Origin: Halicephalobus mephisto
Taxonomy: Eukaryota; Nematoda; Chromadorea; Rhabditida; Panagrolaimidae
Assembly (NCBI GenBank): GCA_009193035.1
Contig: SWDT01000171.1
Span: forward strand, 1-64,000
Reading direction: 5' to 3'
DNA length: 64,000 bases
Shown here: piece after piece, positions 45,501 through 54,718 of the stretch
How the letters are laid out: each line of letters opens with the position of its first letter
Position numbering within the stretch: position 1 is the stretch's first letter
Notes under the pieces: model-generated
What the model was told of the DNA's origin: nothing
Database searches by the model: none
Seen by the model: only the letters and a program-made list of their open reading frames with translations
Translations under genes and position numbers: made by a program

Positions 45501-47846
45501 TAATAAATTAGTAAGTTTATTTTTTTGGAAAAATTTATTTTCATAAAAAATTTAATAATTAATTTTAGTAATAAAAAAAGTCATTTTTAAATTGACTAAA
45601 TTTTTAATAAAAAAGTCTTGAAACGAAAATATCATTTGTTAGAAAATTTCAAAATTACTGTATAACTAAAAAGTAAAAAATTATTTATTTTTATTTTTAA
45701 TTTTGAACAAAAGTCTTGAAACGAAAATATCACTTGTTAGGAAACTTCAAAATTACTGTATAACTAAAAAGTAAAAAATTATTTATTTTAATTTTTAATT
45801 TTAGATAAAAAAGTCTTGAAACGAAAATATTATTTGTTAGAAAATTTCAAAATTACGGTATAACTAAAAAGTAAAAAATTATTTATTTTAATTTCGATTA
45901 AATTTTAAAAAAAAGTCTTAAGACGAAAATATCATTTGTCACAAAACGCCAAAATTACGTTTTTATTAAAAATTCAAAAAAATTCACTTTTCACAATGTT
46001 TTATTTTTTTTAAATTTAAGAATTTTTACTTTCTACTTTTTTTAATTTAAAAATTTTCTACTTTTAATTTAATTTTTTAAATTTAAGAATTTTCTATTTT
46101 TTTGAATTTTAAGAATTTTCTATTTTTTTAAATTTTAAATTTAAGAATTTTCTATTTTTTTATCTTATTTTTTAAATTTAAGAATTTTCTATTTTTTTAA
46201 ATTTTAAATTTAAGAATTTTCTATTTTCTTATTTTATTTTTTAAATTTAAGAATTATGATTTATTTATTTTAGCTCTGGGGATTGATCAGACAAGGCTAC
46301 AAATGTAAAGATTGTGGATTGATTGTCCACGAGTACTGTAAAGATTCGGCTGTTGCTGAATGTCGACGGAAACGGTCGGGTACTGGTGGGCTTAGTTCCT
46401 GGTTGAGCAACCCCAGGACCGTGAGTACCTCGAGTAACGCCTCCACTGGGTCAAACGGAACCGTGTCTACTCCGAGGAAAGGGATATTTTTGAATTACAG
46501 GTTAGTAAATATACAGTATTTTACTGTAGATTTAATTATTGATATTTTTACAGTATACTGTATTTGTGTTTTTTTAAATATTTTTTGTGTTTGTTTTTAT
46601 TCATTGTTAATTCTAGCTTCCGACCGAAAAACAGAACTGTAAGTACGGTATCGGAGAGTCCCTCGCCCGAACCACCCCTGACCGCGACTTCCGAACCCTC
46701 CGTCCCCATCGTCGTCAGCAACACCCTGAGGTCTTCTTTCCACCGACTCCTGAGGCCGAGGAAGAACAGAGCAAAATCCGAAACTGTTGATTGTTATCGG
46801 TGGGGTCATTTTGGAGTCATGTGGATCGATATGTTATTTGTAAAAAATTAAAAATTAAATTAAATTTTTTCGAAAATTAAATATTGAATTTATTTAAATT
46901 TTTTCGAAAATTAAAAATTAAATTAAATTTTTTCGAAAATTAAAAATTAAGTTTATTTAAATTTGTAGAAAATTAAAAGAGCGAATTACTAGTTTTGTTA
47001 TTTTTACAAATTTTGTTCATTTGCATAGGAATTCAAAAAATATGAAAATTAAAAGCTTTTATAAAATTTTCTTGTTTTTTAAAATTTCGAAAATTTAGGT
47101 AAAAAACGAATGCGAGTCGATTTGAAGTTGCCAGATTTCCCTTTTTGATTCAGTTTACGCGGGAATTCGAAAATTAAAATAATAAAAAATTATGATTTTT
47201 TAAGAAATTTTTTCAATATAAATTTTGAGGATTTTTAAAAAATTTAGGTAAAAACGAGCGCGAGTCGATTTGAAGTTGCCCGATTTTCCTTTTTTACTTC
47301 CACTCACTCTTGCGCGGAAATTCAAAAATTCAAAAAACTACATTGGTTAAAAAACAAGAAATTATCATAAAATCCGCTTGATATGGATTTCTAGAAATCT
47401 AAAATTTAGGTAAAAAACGAGCGCGAGTTGATTTGAAGTTGCCCGATTTTCCACTTTTCTACTTCCACTCGCTCTTGCGCGCGAATTTGAAAATTCAAAA
47501 AAACCTGTTGTTTTTTATATTACAATATTTGTATTTTCGAAAATGATTAATTATTAATTTTTGCAGGGAAGTTGAAAATCATTCTCCAGAAGCAGATACC
47601 GAAAACGTAGTTTCTTTGGCATGCGAAGAAGTTTTTGAAGACGATTCATCGACTTCAGAACTCCTTTCAGAAAAACTTAATTCTCCTTCGACGAAACCCC
47701 CAAAACCTCCGATTTCTACAAATTCCCCTGGTGGCAGATTTCCAAGGGTTTTCGCACACAAAGTTGCCACAGGGTCGTCTCAGCCGAACGGCAGCAGACT
47801 CAGTCCGACGATGGAGACTCATCAGGAAACAGCCGAAGTCAGATAA
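36558..47846 (+). CDS. rgef-1: Ras guanyl-releasing protein (RasGRP) RGEF-1
   Basis: Nine exons (36558-36657, 36709-36815, 41946-42124, 42564-42786, 43525-44315, 45366-45510, 46274-46500, 46617-46799, 47567-47846) join in phase to 744 residues. RasGRPs load GTP onto Ras/Rap in response to diacylglycerol and calcium; C. elegans RGEF-1 acts in neurons. A REM/RasGEF-N domain (residues 1-130; ICHGVAYWIRHFPVHFD) precedes the CDC25 catalytic domain (about 150-390; FNTLMAVIGGVTHSNISRL, IPIMGIHLKDL). Two canonical EF-hands follow (DHDRDAYISKEE at about 433; DADRDGQISKSE, split by an intron), then a C1 domain (about 496-545; HNFHETTF ... CAHC ... CKDCGLIVHEYCKDSAVAEC). The Ser/Thr/Pro-rich tail ends ETAEVR. 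The intron after exon 2 is 5.1 kb and contains two minus-strand peptide genes. An upstream coding exon cannot be excluded. Confidence 0.94.
37050..37440. repeat. ~70-bp tandem repeat in rgef-1 intron
   Basis: About six copies of a unit contain ATTTTACAGTAATTTTTATA, ATAATATGATTTTCGAAG and GTTTTCGAAATA. The array ends just downstream of the first nested peptide gene. Confidence 0.8.
37473..37709 (-). CDS. Small secreted peptide precursor, nested in rgef-1 (paralogue 1)
   Basis: Single-exon frame of 78 residues. A signal peptide (MMKIIFLFLITSFVNC) is followed by an aromatic/Asn/Gln-rich region (QHYYQQPNYNWRHLG) and a C-terminus IYLLCVTGDCGRGK with two cysteines. It shares its layout and ending with the gene at 39786-40031: signal peptide, Tyr/Asn-rich middle containing GLRNYG against NLRNYNG, and (I/V)YLLC...CGRG. 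The ATG follows TTTTCTGAAATAATG on the minus strand. The terminal Gly-Arg-Gly(-Lys) could be a processing or amidation site, or the Cys pair may form a small loop; both are inference. I know no named family for it. It lies antisense inside the second rgef-1 intron. Confidence 0.7.
   Translation of the reverse strand: MMKIIFLFLITSFVNCQHYYQQPNYNWRHLGPSEDGALRKYPLNFNNPSINGLRNYGYKNDIATIYLLCVTGDCGRGK
37900..38680. repeat. ~95-bp degenerate tandem repeat between nested genes
   Basis: Units contain GGTTTACTAACATGAATAAA, GTTTTGTTAACAATATAGTC and AATCAACTCCCATCACGAAA. They resemble, in reverse, the arrays at 7440-8040 and 31064-31300. Confidence 0.7.
38918..39605. repeat. Large foldback palindrome (~340-bp arms)
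   Basis: The left arm (38918-39255) reads CATAATTTCGAGATTATCG ... TGTACCGTATGGGTCAGAAG ... TAGTACAAGTTATCAGAGAA. The right arm (39265-39605) is its reverse complement, with only scattered mismatches. Only about 10 bp separate the arms. It carries no frame of its own; the minus-strand frame across the right arm is repetitive sequence. It is a foldback element, able to form a long hairpin as DNA or double-stranded RNA, placed between the two nested peptide genes. Confidence 0.88.
39786..40031 (-). CDS. Small secreted peptide precursor, nested in rgef-1 (paralogue 2)
   Basis: 81 residues from the ATG that begins the signal peptide (MNFKLIFIFLFIYESDC). The same frame stays open upstream to a further ATG, but that extension lacks signal character. 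The mature part is Tyr/Asn-rich (SYYSNNYNYPNFGFNLRNYNG) and ends SVYLLCSTCGRG. It shares layout and the C-terminal (I/V)YLLC...CGRG motif with the gene at 37473-37709, so the two look like a diverged tandem duplicate. The two terminal cysteines are separated by two residues here and four in the paralogue. Function unknown; secretion is the only firm prediction. Confidence 0.7.
   Translation of the reverse strand: MNFKLIFIFLFIYESDCQISMNFPYFDVVRSYYSNNYNYPNFGFNLRNYNGYPTVVNTPLDVGEGNSVASVYLLCSTCGRG
40300..41250. repeat. ~245-bp tandem repeat in rgef-1 intron
   Basis: About four copies contain TTATGTACAGTAATCTGAAA, GAATTTTGAAAAATAATCAA and CTTGATTGATTTCGTAATTT. A degenerate A-rich array follows to 41940 (AAATAAAATTCAAATTTTTG-type units). 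Confidence 0.8.
44484..44613. repeat. Second copy of the 130-bp spacer
   Basis: Essentially identical to 6568-6697 (CTACTGTAGGACACTAGG to TTTTTACTAAC), and again directly abuts a family-A MITE. It lies in the rgef-1 intron between the EF-hand exons. Confidence 0.85.
44614..44789. mobile_element. MITE family A, copy 5
   Basis: Full-length 176-bp copy (TACAGTGGAACCTCG ... CGAGGTTTCACTGTA) in the intron that splits the second EF-hand of rgef-1. Nearly identical to copy 4, suggesting recent movement. Confidence 0.88.
45590..45960. repeat. ~115-bp tandem repeat in rgef-1 C1-domain intron
   Basis: About four copies contain AAAAAGTCTTGAAACGAAAA, TATCATTTGTTAGAAAATTT and ACTGTATAACTAAAAAGT. AT-rich repeats of TTTAAGAATTTTCTATTTTT follow to 46260. 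Confidence 0.8.
47090..47490. repeat. AAAACGAGCGCGAGT repeat block (shared with hmp-1 intron)
   Basis: The last rgef-1 intron holds three copies of a module with AATTTAGGTAAAAAACGAGC, GATTTGAAGTTGCCCGATTT and CTTCCACTCGCTCTTGCGC. The block is closely matched at 54940-55490 and more distantly at 18220-18500. Confidence 0.8.
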
Positions 47847-48725
47847 ATGTACTTTGATCTCTTGTTTTTCTCCTACAGTAATCTCATCAAACATGTTCCC
47901 AGTGACCGATTCTGGTGCTCCAGGATCTCAGGACATCGGTCCTTCGTACGTGCAATGCACTGGATAAAGCTCATTAATCTCGTTCCGGTTGTGATTTTTT
48001 TTAGAGACGATTTCTGAATCATACTGTTATAAAATTTGAAAATTGACATTATTTCAAAGTAATCTAGACATTGACTAAAATTTTATATGAAATTTAGGAT
48101 TCAGAAGGCTCCATTGGATTCTGAAAACTTCCAGAATGCTTTATTCAATTTTCGAAGGATTCTGAGGAGTTCACACAAGATTTTCGAAAATTTCAGACAG
48201 CTCCATTGGATTGTGGAAAATTTCAGAAAGTTTTTAAAGTTATAATTTTTTATAAAAATTCGAAATTTAAGAAGTTTTAGAAAATTCCAGAAAATTCTAT
48301 TAAATCTTCAAAGGCTTCTGAAAGTTTAGACGAGATTTCAGATAGCTCCGTTAGATTCTGGAAAATCTAAAAAAGTTATGATTTTTTATAAAAATTCTGA
48401 AAAAATTCGAAATTTTAGAAGTTTTAGAAATTTCCGAAATTTTCTATCCAATCCCCGGAGGCTTCTAAAATTTTACGTATGATTTCAGACAGCTACATTG
48501 AATTCTGGAAAATTTCAAAGAATTTTTAAAGTTATAATTTTTTATAAAAATTCTGAAAAAAATTCGAAATTTAAGAAGTTTTAGAAATTTTTAGAAAATT
48601 CTATTAAATCTTTGAAGGCTTCTGAATCTTGAAAAATTCTGAAATTTTTAAAATTCAATTTTTAAATAAAAATAGAAATCTAAAAATATTTTTAATGATC
48701 TGTAAAAAAAATAAAATTTTATTTT
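47847..48725. other. Convergent intergenic region rgef-1 / chemoreceptor
   Basis: Downstream of rgef-1 a short stretch (to about 47970) keeps gene-like composition and probably is 3' UTR. After that come degenerate units of about 120 bp (GACAGCTCCATTGGATTCTG, CCAGAAAATTCTATTAAATC). No further gene seen. Confidence 0.55.
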
Positions 48726-49930
48726 TTATTCTATAAAAGCCAAAGGCCTGATTCTGTTCCTCAGGGGTTCCTGACAATGGATGATTCTGTATACCATATC
48801 CTTTGCTGGCTGGGAAAACAAAAAAAATAAAACAACTCCAGAATACTGTGCTCCACAGATGGCGGCATTAATTCCGGTGAAAAAATAAGTTAATTGCCAG
48901 TCTTCCCATCTAAAATTAGAAAATTCAAAAATACAAAAAAATATAAAAAAATTCAAAAAATTCAAAAAAATTCAAAAAATATAAAAAAATTCAAAAAATT
49001 CAAAAAAATTCAAAAAAATTCAAAAAATTCAAAAAAATTTAAAAAAATTCAAAAAAATTCAAAAATTTAAAAAAATTTAAAATTAAAAAAGATTTTAAAT
49101 TTTAAGAAATTAGAGAACTTAAGAATTTCAAAAATAATTGAAATTTAGAAATTTTAAATTAAAAGATTTTTAAAATTTTTGAATTCAAAAAACTTAAAAA
49201 ATTGAAAATTTTTGAATTTAAAAATTTTTGAATTTAAAAAATTTTTAATTTTAAAAATTTACTTTTTGATGTCCTGCCAAGTTATGACGTAAGCAGATGA
49301 GATATTTGCAATCAGCTGAAATACCGTAATCGTCAAAGTCAAGTAGAGGAATTTTCTGTCTTCTATTTGTTTTCTCCATTCGCATTTTTTTTGGGATCGG
49401 ATTGCTTCCAGACCGTAACCGAAGGCCACCAGACAGAATACGATAGTCAGATTCTGGCCTAATTTTATCAAAAAATATTCATCTATGTTTGCGTGTCGGG
49501 ACCCGACGTAGAAGACTCCCACAGCGAAAATGACAATACCGTACACTGAGGTTCTTTTGAAGTTGAAGTGAGTACTGTACTTCTGGGGCAGGACCATGGC
49601 CACATATCTGTTGATCCCGAGGACGAAAATCCACGGTCCGGTGACCAAAACCGCGAACATCTGGATGTCCATCGCGAAAATCAACATTTTTGGATCCACG
49701 GGAAAAAATTTGTAAATGAAGTAAACGATCGTCCAGACAGAATCAATCCAGAATCCGATGCTCAAAATTGTGTAAAAACCTGTTCTTAATTCCCTGGATT
49801 TCTTGAATAAACAACATATGCAAATGAATAAACACGTCAGAAGCTCCAGAATCCCCCCGACGAAGACACCGTACTCCGATATGTCGTAGATGATCTTCTG
49901 AGCAGGAACAGTCGGAGTCGAATGCCGCAT
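48726..49930 (-). CDS. Nematode 7-TM chemoreceptor (serpentine GPCR)
   Basis: Exons 49930-49263 and 48909-48726 join in phase (DIKK|WEDWQL) to 283 residues. Seven hydrophobic segments can be counted, starting with GVFVGGILELLTCLFICICC; the last is AAICGAQYSGVVLFFLF. A GINRYVAM motif at the end of TM3 takes the place of DRY, followed by LPQKYSTHF, a pattern of the SRG-superfamily (srv/srg/sru-like). The C-terminal tail SQPAKDMVYRIIHCQEP is short and basic. Such receptors sit in sensory cilia and detect environmental or pheromone chemicals. The exact family cannot be fixed by eye. The intron (48910-49262) is almost entirely ATTCAAAAA tandem repeats. Confidence 0.82.
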
Positions 49931-50500
49931 GATTCCAAAATTAAACTTATAAAAAATAAAAATTTCACGAAATGGTCCCAGCACGAAAATCTTCAAAAAT
50001 TAAACTATTATTAAAAATAAAATTTTTCACAAAGTGGTCCCAGCACGAAAATTTAAAATTCTTAGATATCTTTAGAATTATATTATTTAAAAAATAAAAA
50101 TTTTACGAAATGGTCCCAGCACGAAAATTTCAATTTTTTAGATATCTTTGGAATTATATTATTTAAAAAATAAAAATTTTACAAAATGGTGTGAACACGA
50201 AAATTTAAAATTTACCAAAATCTTCAAAATCATATTATTTAAAAAATCAACATTTTTATAAAATTGTTTCGAAAGAAATTTTCGAATTAAATATTTAACT
50301 TTGAAAATTTTAAACTTTACGGAAATTTCGAAATTAAGGAAAAATTTAAAAAGATAAAAATTTTTTAAAAAGTTTATTTTCTACAAAATTTAAGAATTAT
50401 AAAATTTCGAAAATTTGAAAATTTCGGAAAATTAAAAAGTTACGTAAAATTCTAATTATCTTTCGTAATATTTTAAGAACCTTTTATGAAATTTGAAATC
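49931..50500. repeat. Chemoreceptor upstream repeats
   Basis: Three copies of a unit with AAAATGGTCCCAGCACGAAA and TATTATTTAAAAAATAAAAA directly precede the receptor gene (49970-50260), then plain AT-rich DNA. No core promoter recognised. Confidence 0.6.
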
Positions 50501-50689
50501 GTACAAATTACAACTACGGCCCGGTGACTGGTGCTCGTTGCCTGAGGAAACAGGAGAGTCCAATTAAATTCAACAGAACTTTACGAGAAAAATAATTAAA
50601 GTGGAATTGAATATGAACTTTTATCATGCAAGTCCCTGCCAGGACGGCAACGGTTCCTGTCAATTTTGGGAATTAGCTTTTGTAGTATT

Positions 50690-51140
50690 ATGTTTCATAT
50701 ATATCGTACCTGTGTAGTAATCTGTTATCGTATAGGCAGGCCAAACCTCGAAGGAAACTATTCTACGTGCTAGACAATACTCATATTGTATATAAACCAA
50801 GCCGAGTGCTAACTAATTAATTAATATATGATTATTATTATGTTTTATATATGTCGTACCTGTGTAGTAATCTGTTATCGTATAGGCAAGCCAAACCTCG
50901 AAGGAAAATATCCTACGTGCTAGACAATACTCATATTGTATATAAACCAAGCCGAGTGTTAACTAATTAATTAATATATGGTTGTTATTATGTTCTATAT
51001 ATGTCGTACCTGTGTAGTAATCTGTTATCGTGTAGGCAAGCCAGACCTCGAAGGAAACTATTCTACGTGCTAGACAATACTCATATTGTATATAAAGCAA
51101 ACCGAGTGTTGACTAATTAATTAATATATGGTTGTTATTG
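50690..51140. repeat. 150-bp tandem repeat, three copies
   Basis: The motif CGTACCTGTGTAGTAATCTG recurs at about 50706, 50856 and 51006, giving an exact 150-bp period. Units differ by a few substitutions. Each also contains CCTCGAAGGAAA, ACGTGCTAGACAATACTCAT and ACTAATTAATTAATATATG. A GC-richer flank (51190-51300) has AATAAA and CCCCCGCCACTAGAGGAGG. It could be part of a retroelement LTR or a satellite; no coding frame supports either. Confidence 0.85.
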
Positions 51141-51339
51141 TGTTTAGTCTTTATTATTGCTTGGATAAATAAGAAATTCTCATATCCCTTACACACCTCC
51201 ACTGGTGCACAGAGATTTGACAATATATAACAAATATCGTCGAATAAAGACTATGTTAAAAGTTGTCTGCCCCCGCCACTAGAGGAGGTCCAGATCATAT
51301 CAACAATACACACCAAAAAGGGTAAATTAAAACGGCTCT

Positions 51340-52470
51340 AATGTATCAGATACAGTATATTTAATAAATTGATATATTGAATATAATGCATCCGACAGAG
51401 CAGAATCGTTTGAATGTATCCATACTTGGAATATAATAAAGTGATATCATGCATAATGTACCGGTACATTAAATACGATGTATCCGACAGAACAGAATCG
51501 TTTCAGTGTATCCATACGTGGAATATAATAAAGTGATATCATACTTGATATATCGCTGCATTATATGCGATGTATCCGACAAAGCAAAATCGTTTCAGTA
51601 TATCCATACGTGGAATATAATAAAGTGATATCATACTTGATATATCGCTGCATTATATGCGATATATCTGATACGTCAGAGTTGTTTTAAAATACCCATG
51701 CATGGAATATAATACATTAACATTACACTTAATATATCGCTGCATTATATACGATATATCTGATACGTCAGAGTTGTTTTAATGTATCCATACATAGAAT
51801 ATCATAAGGTGATATCATACTTGATATATCGCTGCATTATATACGATGTATCTCATTCGTCAGAGTTGTTTTAAAGTACCCATGCATGGAATATAATACG
51901 TTGACATTACATTTAATGTATCGACACATTAAATATAATGTATCCGATAAATCAAAGTTGTTTTAGTATATTCGTACATAGAATATCATGCACCTTTTTT
52001 TTTTGTATATTATCATATAAAGATGATTAAATTTTCTAGAACCCTTGCATACAAGAAAGTACATTAAAATGACCGATGCATTCGTACATTACATATGATG
52101 CACCAATATCAGCTCAATGTACCCGGTAAATCAAAGCTGTTTTAACATATCCATTTACTATGTACCATGTACTAATATAAACTTAATGTACCCGGTGAAT
52201 CAAAGATGTTTTAACATATCCATTCACTATGTACCATACATTGATATCAGCTTAATGTACCCGGTAAATCAAAGATGTTTTAACATATCCATTCACTATG
52301 TACCATATATTGATATCAGCTCAATGTACCCAGTGAATCAAAGATGTTTTAATATATATTCATTCACTATGTACCATACATTGATATCAGCTCAATGTAT
52401 CGATATATTGCATATACTATATCTGATACATCAGAGTTATTTCAATTTTTCAATGCATTATGTATCATGT
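51340..52470. repeat. Satellite-like arrays (~105 bp and ~69 bp units)
   Basis: 51340-52000 repeats a unit with GAATATAATAAAGTGATATC, CGCTGCATTATATGCGA and GTATCCGACAGAGCA. 52100-52470 repeats a 69-bp unit (AATGTACCCGGTAAATCAAA, GATGTTTTAACATATCCATT, CACTATGTACCAT). The plus-strand frame through the latter is a by-product of its 3n length. Confidence 0.82.
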
Positions 52471-52684
52471 GCTAATTTTTTATGTATAGAATACTGATTT
52501 TTGGTCAGTTGTAACGAATTAAAAAATAAAACCGACAGAGTCTGACAATTAAGTCTCAAATTTAATTTAAAATAAATTACGGTAAATAAAAAGAACAAAG
52601 TTTTTTAATTGAATTATTTATTTTTTCGTAATTAATATTTCATTACAAAAACAAAAATGCTTGTATTTTACAGTGCTGGAACAG

Positions 52685-53126
52685 CTAGTGATGATGGTGG
52701 CCATCGCTGAAATTGCAATATTTAAAAAAAAAATTAATTTTCTACAAAATTGTTTTAAAAAATTTTCATAATTTTATTATTTAAAAATTATTTTTTACGA
52801 AATTGTTTTAGAAACATTTGGATTTTAAGAATTTTTTGATTCATGATGAATTTGAAAGTTTTTATTGAATTCTGGAGCTTTTTAAAAATCTTCACAAAAT
52901 TCTAAAAAGATTTATAATTTTTCATTGGATTCTGAAAAATTCTAGAATCTTTGAATTCAAAAAATTTTTTTAAATTGAAAGTTACTGTAACTTACTGATG
53001 GTGGTCGTGATGGTCATGATGGTCATGATGGTCATGATGGTCATGATGATCATGATGGTCATGATGGTCATGGTGATCGTGATGATCATGGTGATCATGG
53101 TGATCGTGATGATGATGATGATCCAT
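52685..53126 (-). CDS. Histidine-rich (Asp-His-His)n peptide, predicted metal binder
   Basis: Two exons, 53126-52996 and 52706-52685, joined with consensus signals (CA|GTAAGT and TTTCAG|C), give a 50-residue peptide. It starts MDHHHHHDHHDHH and continues as repeated Asp-His-His, finishing in a short exon (DGHHHH). It is made almost only of His and Asp. Such tracts bind zinc, copper or nickel, so a metal-chelating role is the natural inference. Upstream on the minus strand, a TTTTTTTAG acceptor-like site lies about 8 bp before the ATG, and TATATAAAATAAGACC (a TATA box) about 70 bp before. A CGATAAGC GATA-type site lies further upstream (about 53265), which would fit intestinal expression. The other two frames of this simple sequence are open too but have no start or splice logic. 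Confidence 0.72.
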
Positions 53127-53189
53127 TTTTTATTTCTAAAAAAACTAAAATTATCTCGAAGATCTTTTTCGTTTTTGATTTTTGTGGGT

Positions 53190-53206
53190 CTTATTTTATA
53201 TAGTTC
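53190..53206 (-). promoter_or_regulatory. TATA box of the His-rich peptide gene
   Basis: Minus-strand TATATAAAATAAGACCC, about 70 bp upstream of the ATG, is the only canonical TATA box next to a start codon that I noted in the window. Confidence 0.55.
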
Positions 53207-53469
53207 CATTTTTCGAAGGCGGACTTAAAATCCTTCGACAAAGGATAGGTCCATCTTCATCGAAGCTTATCGAATGAATCACGTCCATGATGGACAGTTT
53301 TTTCATTTCTTATTACTTTCACTGGTGTATTTTAATCTTATCAATTCACGGAACCAAAAACGGCCGATGAAGTTGTCAAAAAATCCAAAAAATAAAACAA
53401 TCACAGATCTTGAGAGAAATTCTTCGAAAATTTTCGTTTTGAGAATTGTTTTCATTTTAAAAGTACAGA

Positions 53470-54100
53470 AATTTAAAAAAAAAGTTCTATAAAAACTTTT
53501 GTTTGAGAATTGTTTTATTTTAAAATTACAGAAATTTTTTAAAAAAAGTCCTCTAAAAATTTTCGTTTTGAGAATTGTTTTATTTTAAAATTACAGAAAC
53601 TTTTTTAAAAAAGTTCTATAAAAACTTTTGTTTTGAGAATTTTTTTATTTTAAAAGTACAGAAATTTTTTTAAGAAAGTCCTCCAAAAAATTTTCGTTTT
53701 TAAAGTTTTTTCATTTTAAAATTGCAGAAATTTTTAAAAAAAAGTTCTCTAAAATTTTTCGTTTTCAGATTTTTTTCATTTTGAAAATAAAACAATTTTA
53801 AGGAAAAGTTTTCCAAAGATTTTTCGTATCAGGAATCATTGTCATTTCATCAGTTCAAAGGTCTTGAAAAGAAATTTTTTAAAGAAAATTTTCGTTTCAA
53901 AAATTGTTGTTATTTGGAAAATTTAAAGATTTTAAAAAGAAATTTTTTTAAAAAAATCATTGTTATTTGGAAAATTTAAAGATTTTAAAAAGAAATTTTT
54001 AAAAAAAAATCATTGTTATTTGGAAAATTTAAAGATCTTAAAAAGAAATTTTTTTTAAAAAATCATTGTTATTTGGAGAATTTTCAAATTTGAAAGAACT
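53470..54100. repeat. ~100-bp and ~60-bp tandem repeats
   Basis: 53470-53800 repeats units of TTTCGTTTTGAGAATTGTTT and TTAAAATTACAGAAATTTTT; 53930-54080 repeats TCATTGTTATTTGGAAAATT with AAAGATTTTAAAAAGAA. A short stretch of normal composition at 54120-54300 (CAACCGGGCACTCCTTGA, GGGACCAGATAAAGACAGC) has no recognised content. The rest to 54718 is AT-rich. Confidence 0.65.
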
Positions 54101-54718
54101 TTCGTCTCGAGAGTCATGTCTGGTTTTCTGTTCCGTAGCAAACCTATCCTTAAACCTCCAACCGGGCACTCCTTGATTTATTTTTCGTATTTTTACAATC
54201 CCTGGGTGTATCCTGAAAGTCCACAGTCCTCGACAGATAACTCACATGATTCTGCGTTAGGGACCAGATAAAGACAGCAGTAAAAACACTAAATTCAACT
54301 GAAACATTAAAGATAAAAAAATTTCTCTTTTTATTGAAAATCAAAGATCACAATGAAAGTGAAATCTGGATTACTGTACTGAAACATCATTTTTTTTTAC
54401 ACAAAACAAATTTTAAAAAAGTTTAATTTCGAAAAAAATTTTAAAAAATAAAAATTAATTTTTAAAAAAATTTTAAAAAATAAATTTTTAACGATATTTA
54501 ATTTCGAAAAAATTAATTTTTTTTAAAAATAAGAAAAATTTAAACTTCAAAAATTTAATAGATAACTTTAGAATTTTTCGATTTTTTAGGAAAAAAATTT
54601 CAAATTTATATAAAATTGAAAAATTTATTCGATTTTTTTATTTTGAAAAAAATTGGAAATTTCGTTTCATACATATTTGAAAAAATAAAAATAATGAGAT
54701 TTTAATGTTTGCAAAAAA

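Noticed and set aside
52117..52497. Plus-strand frame with 23-residue repeats (MYPVNQ...)
   Set aside because: By-product of a 69-bp satellite unit; no signal peptide, splice sites or conserved composition.
52982..53228. Met/Val- and Ile/Thr-rich frames across the GATGGTCAT repeat
   Set aside because: All frames of this simple repeat stay open. Only the Asp-His-His frame has start, donor, acceptor and stop in order.
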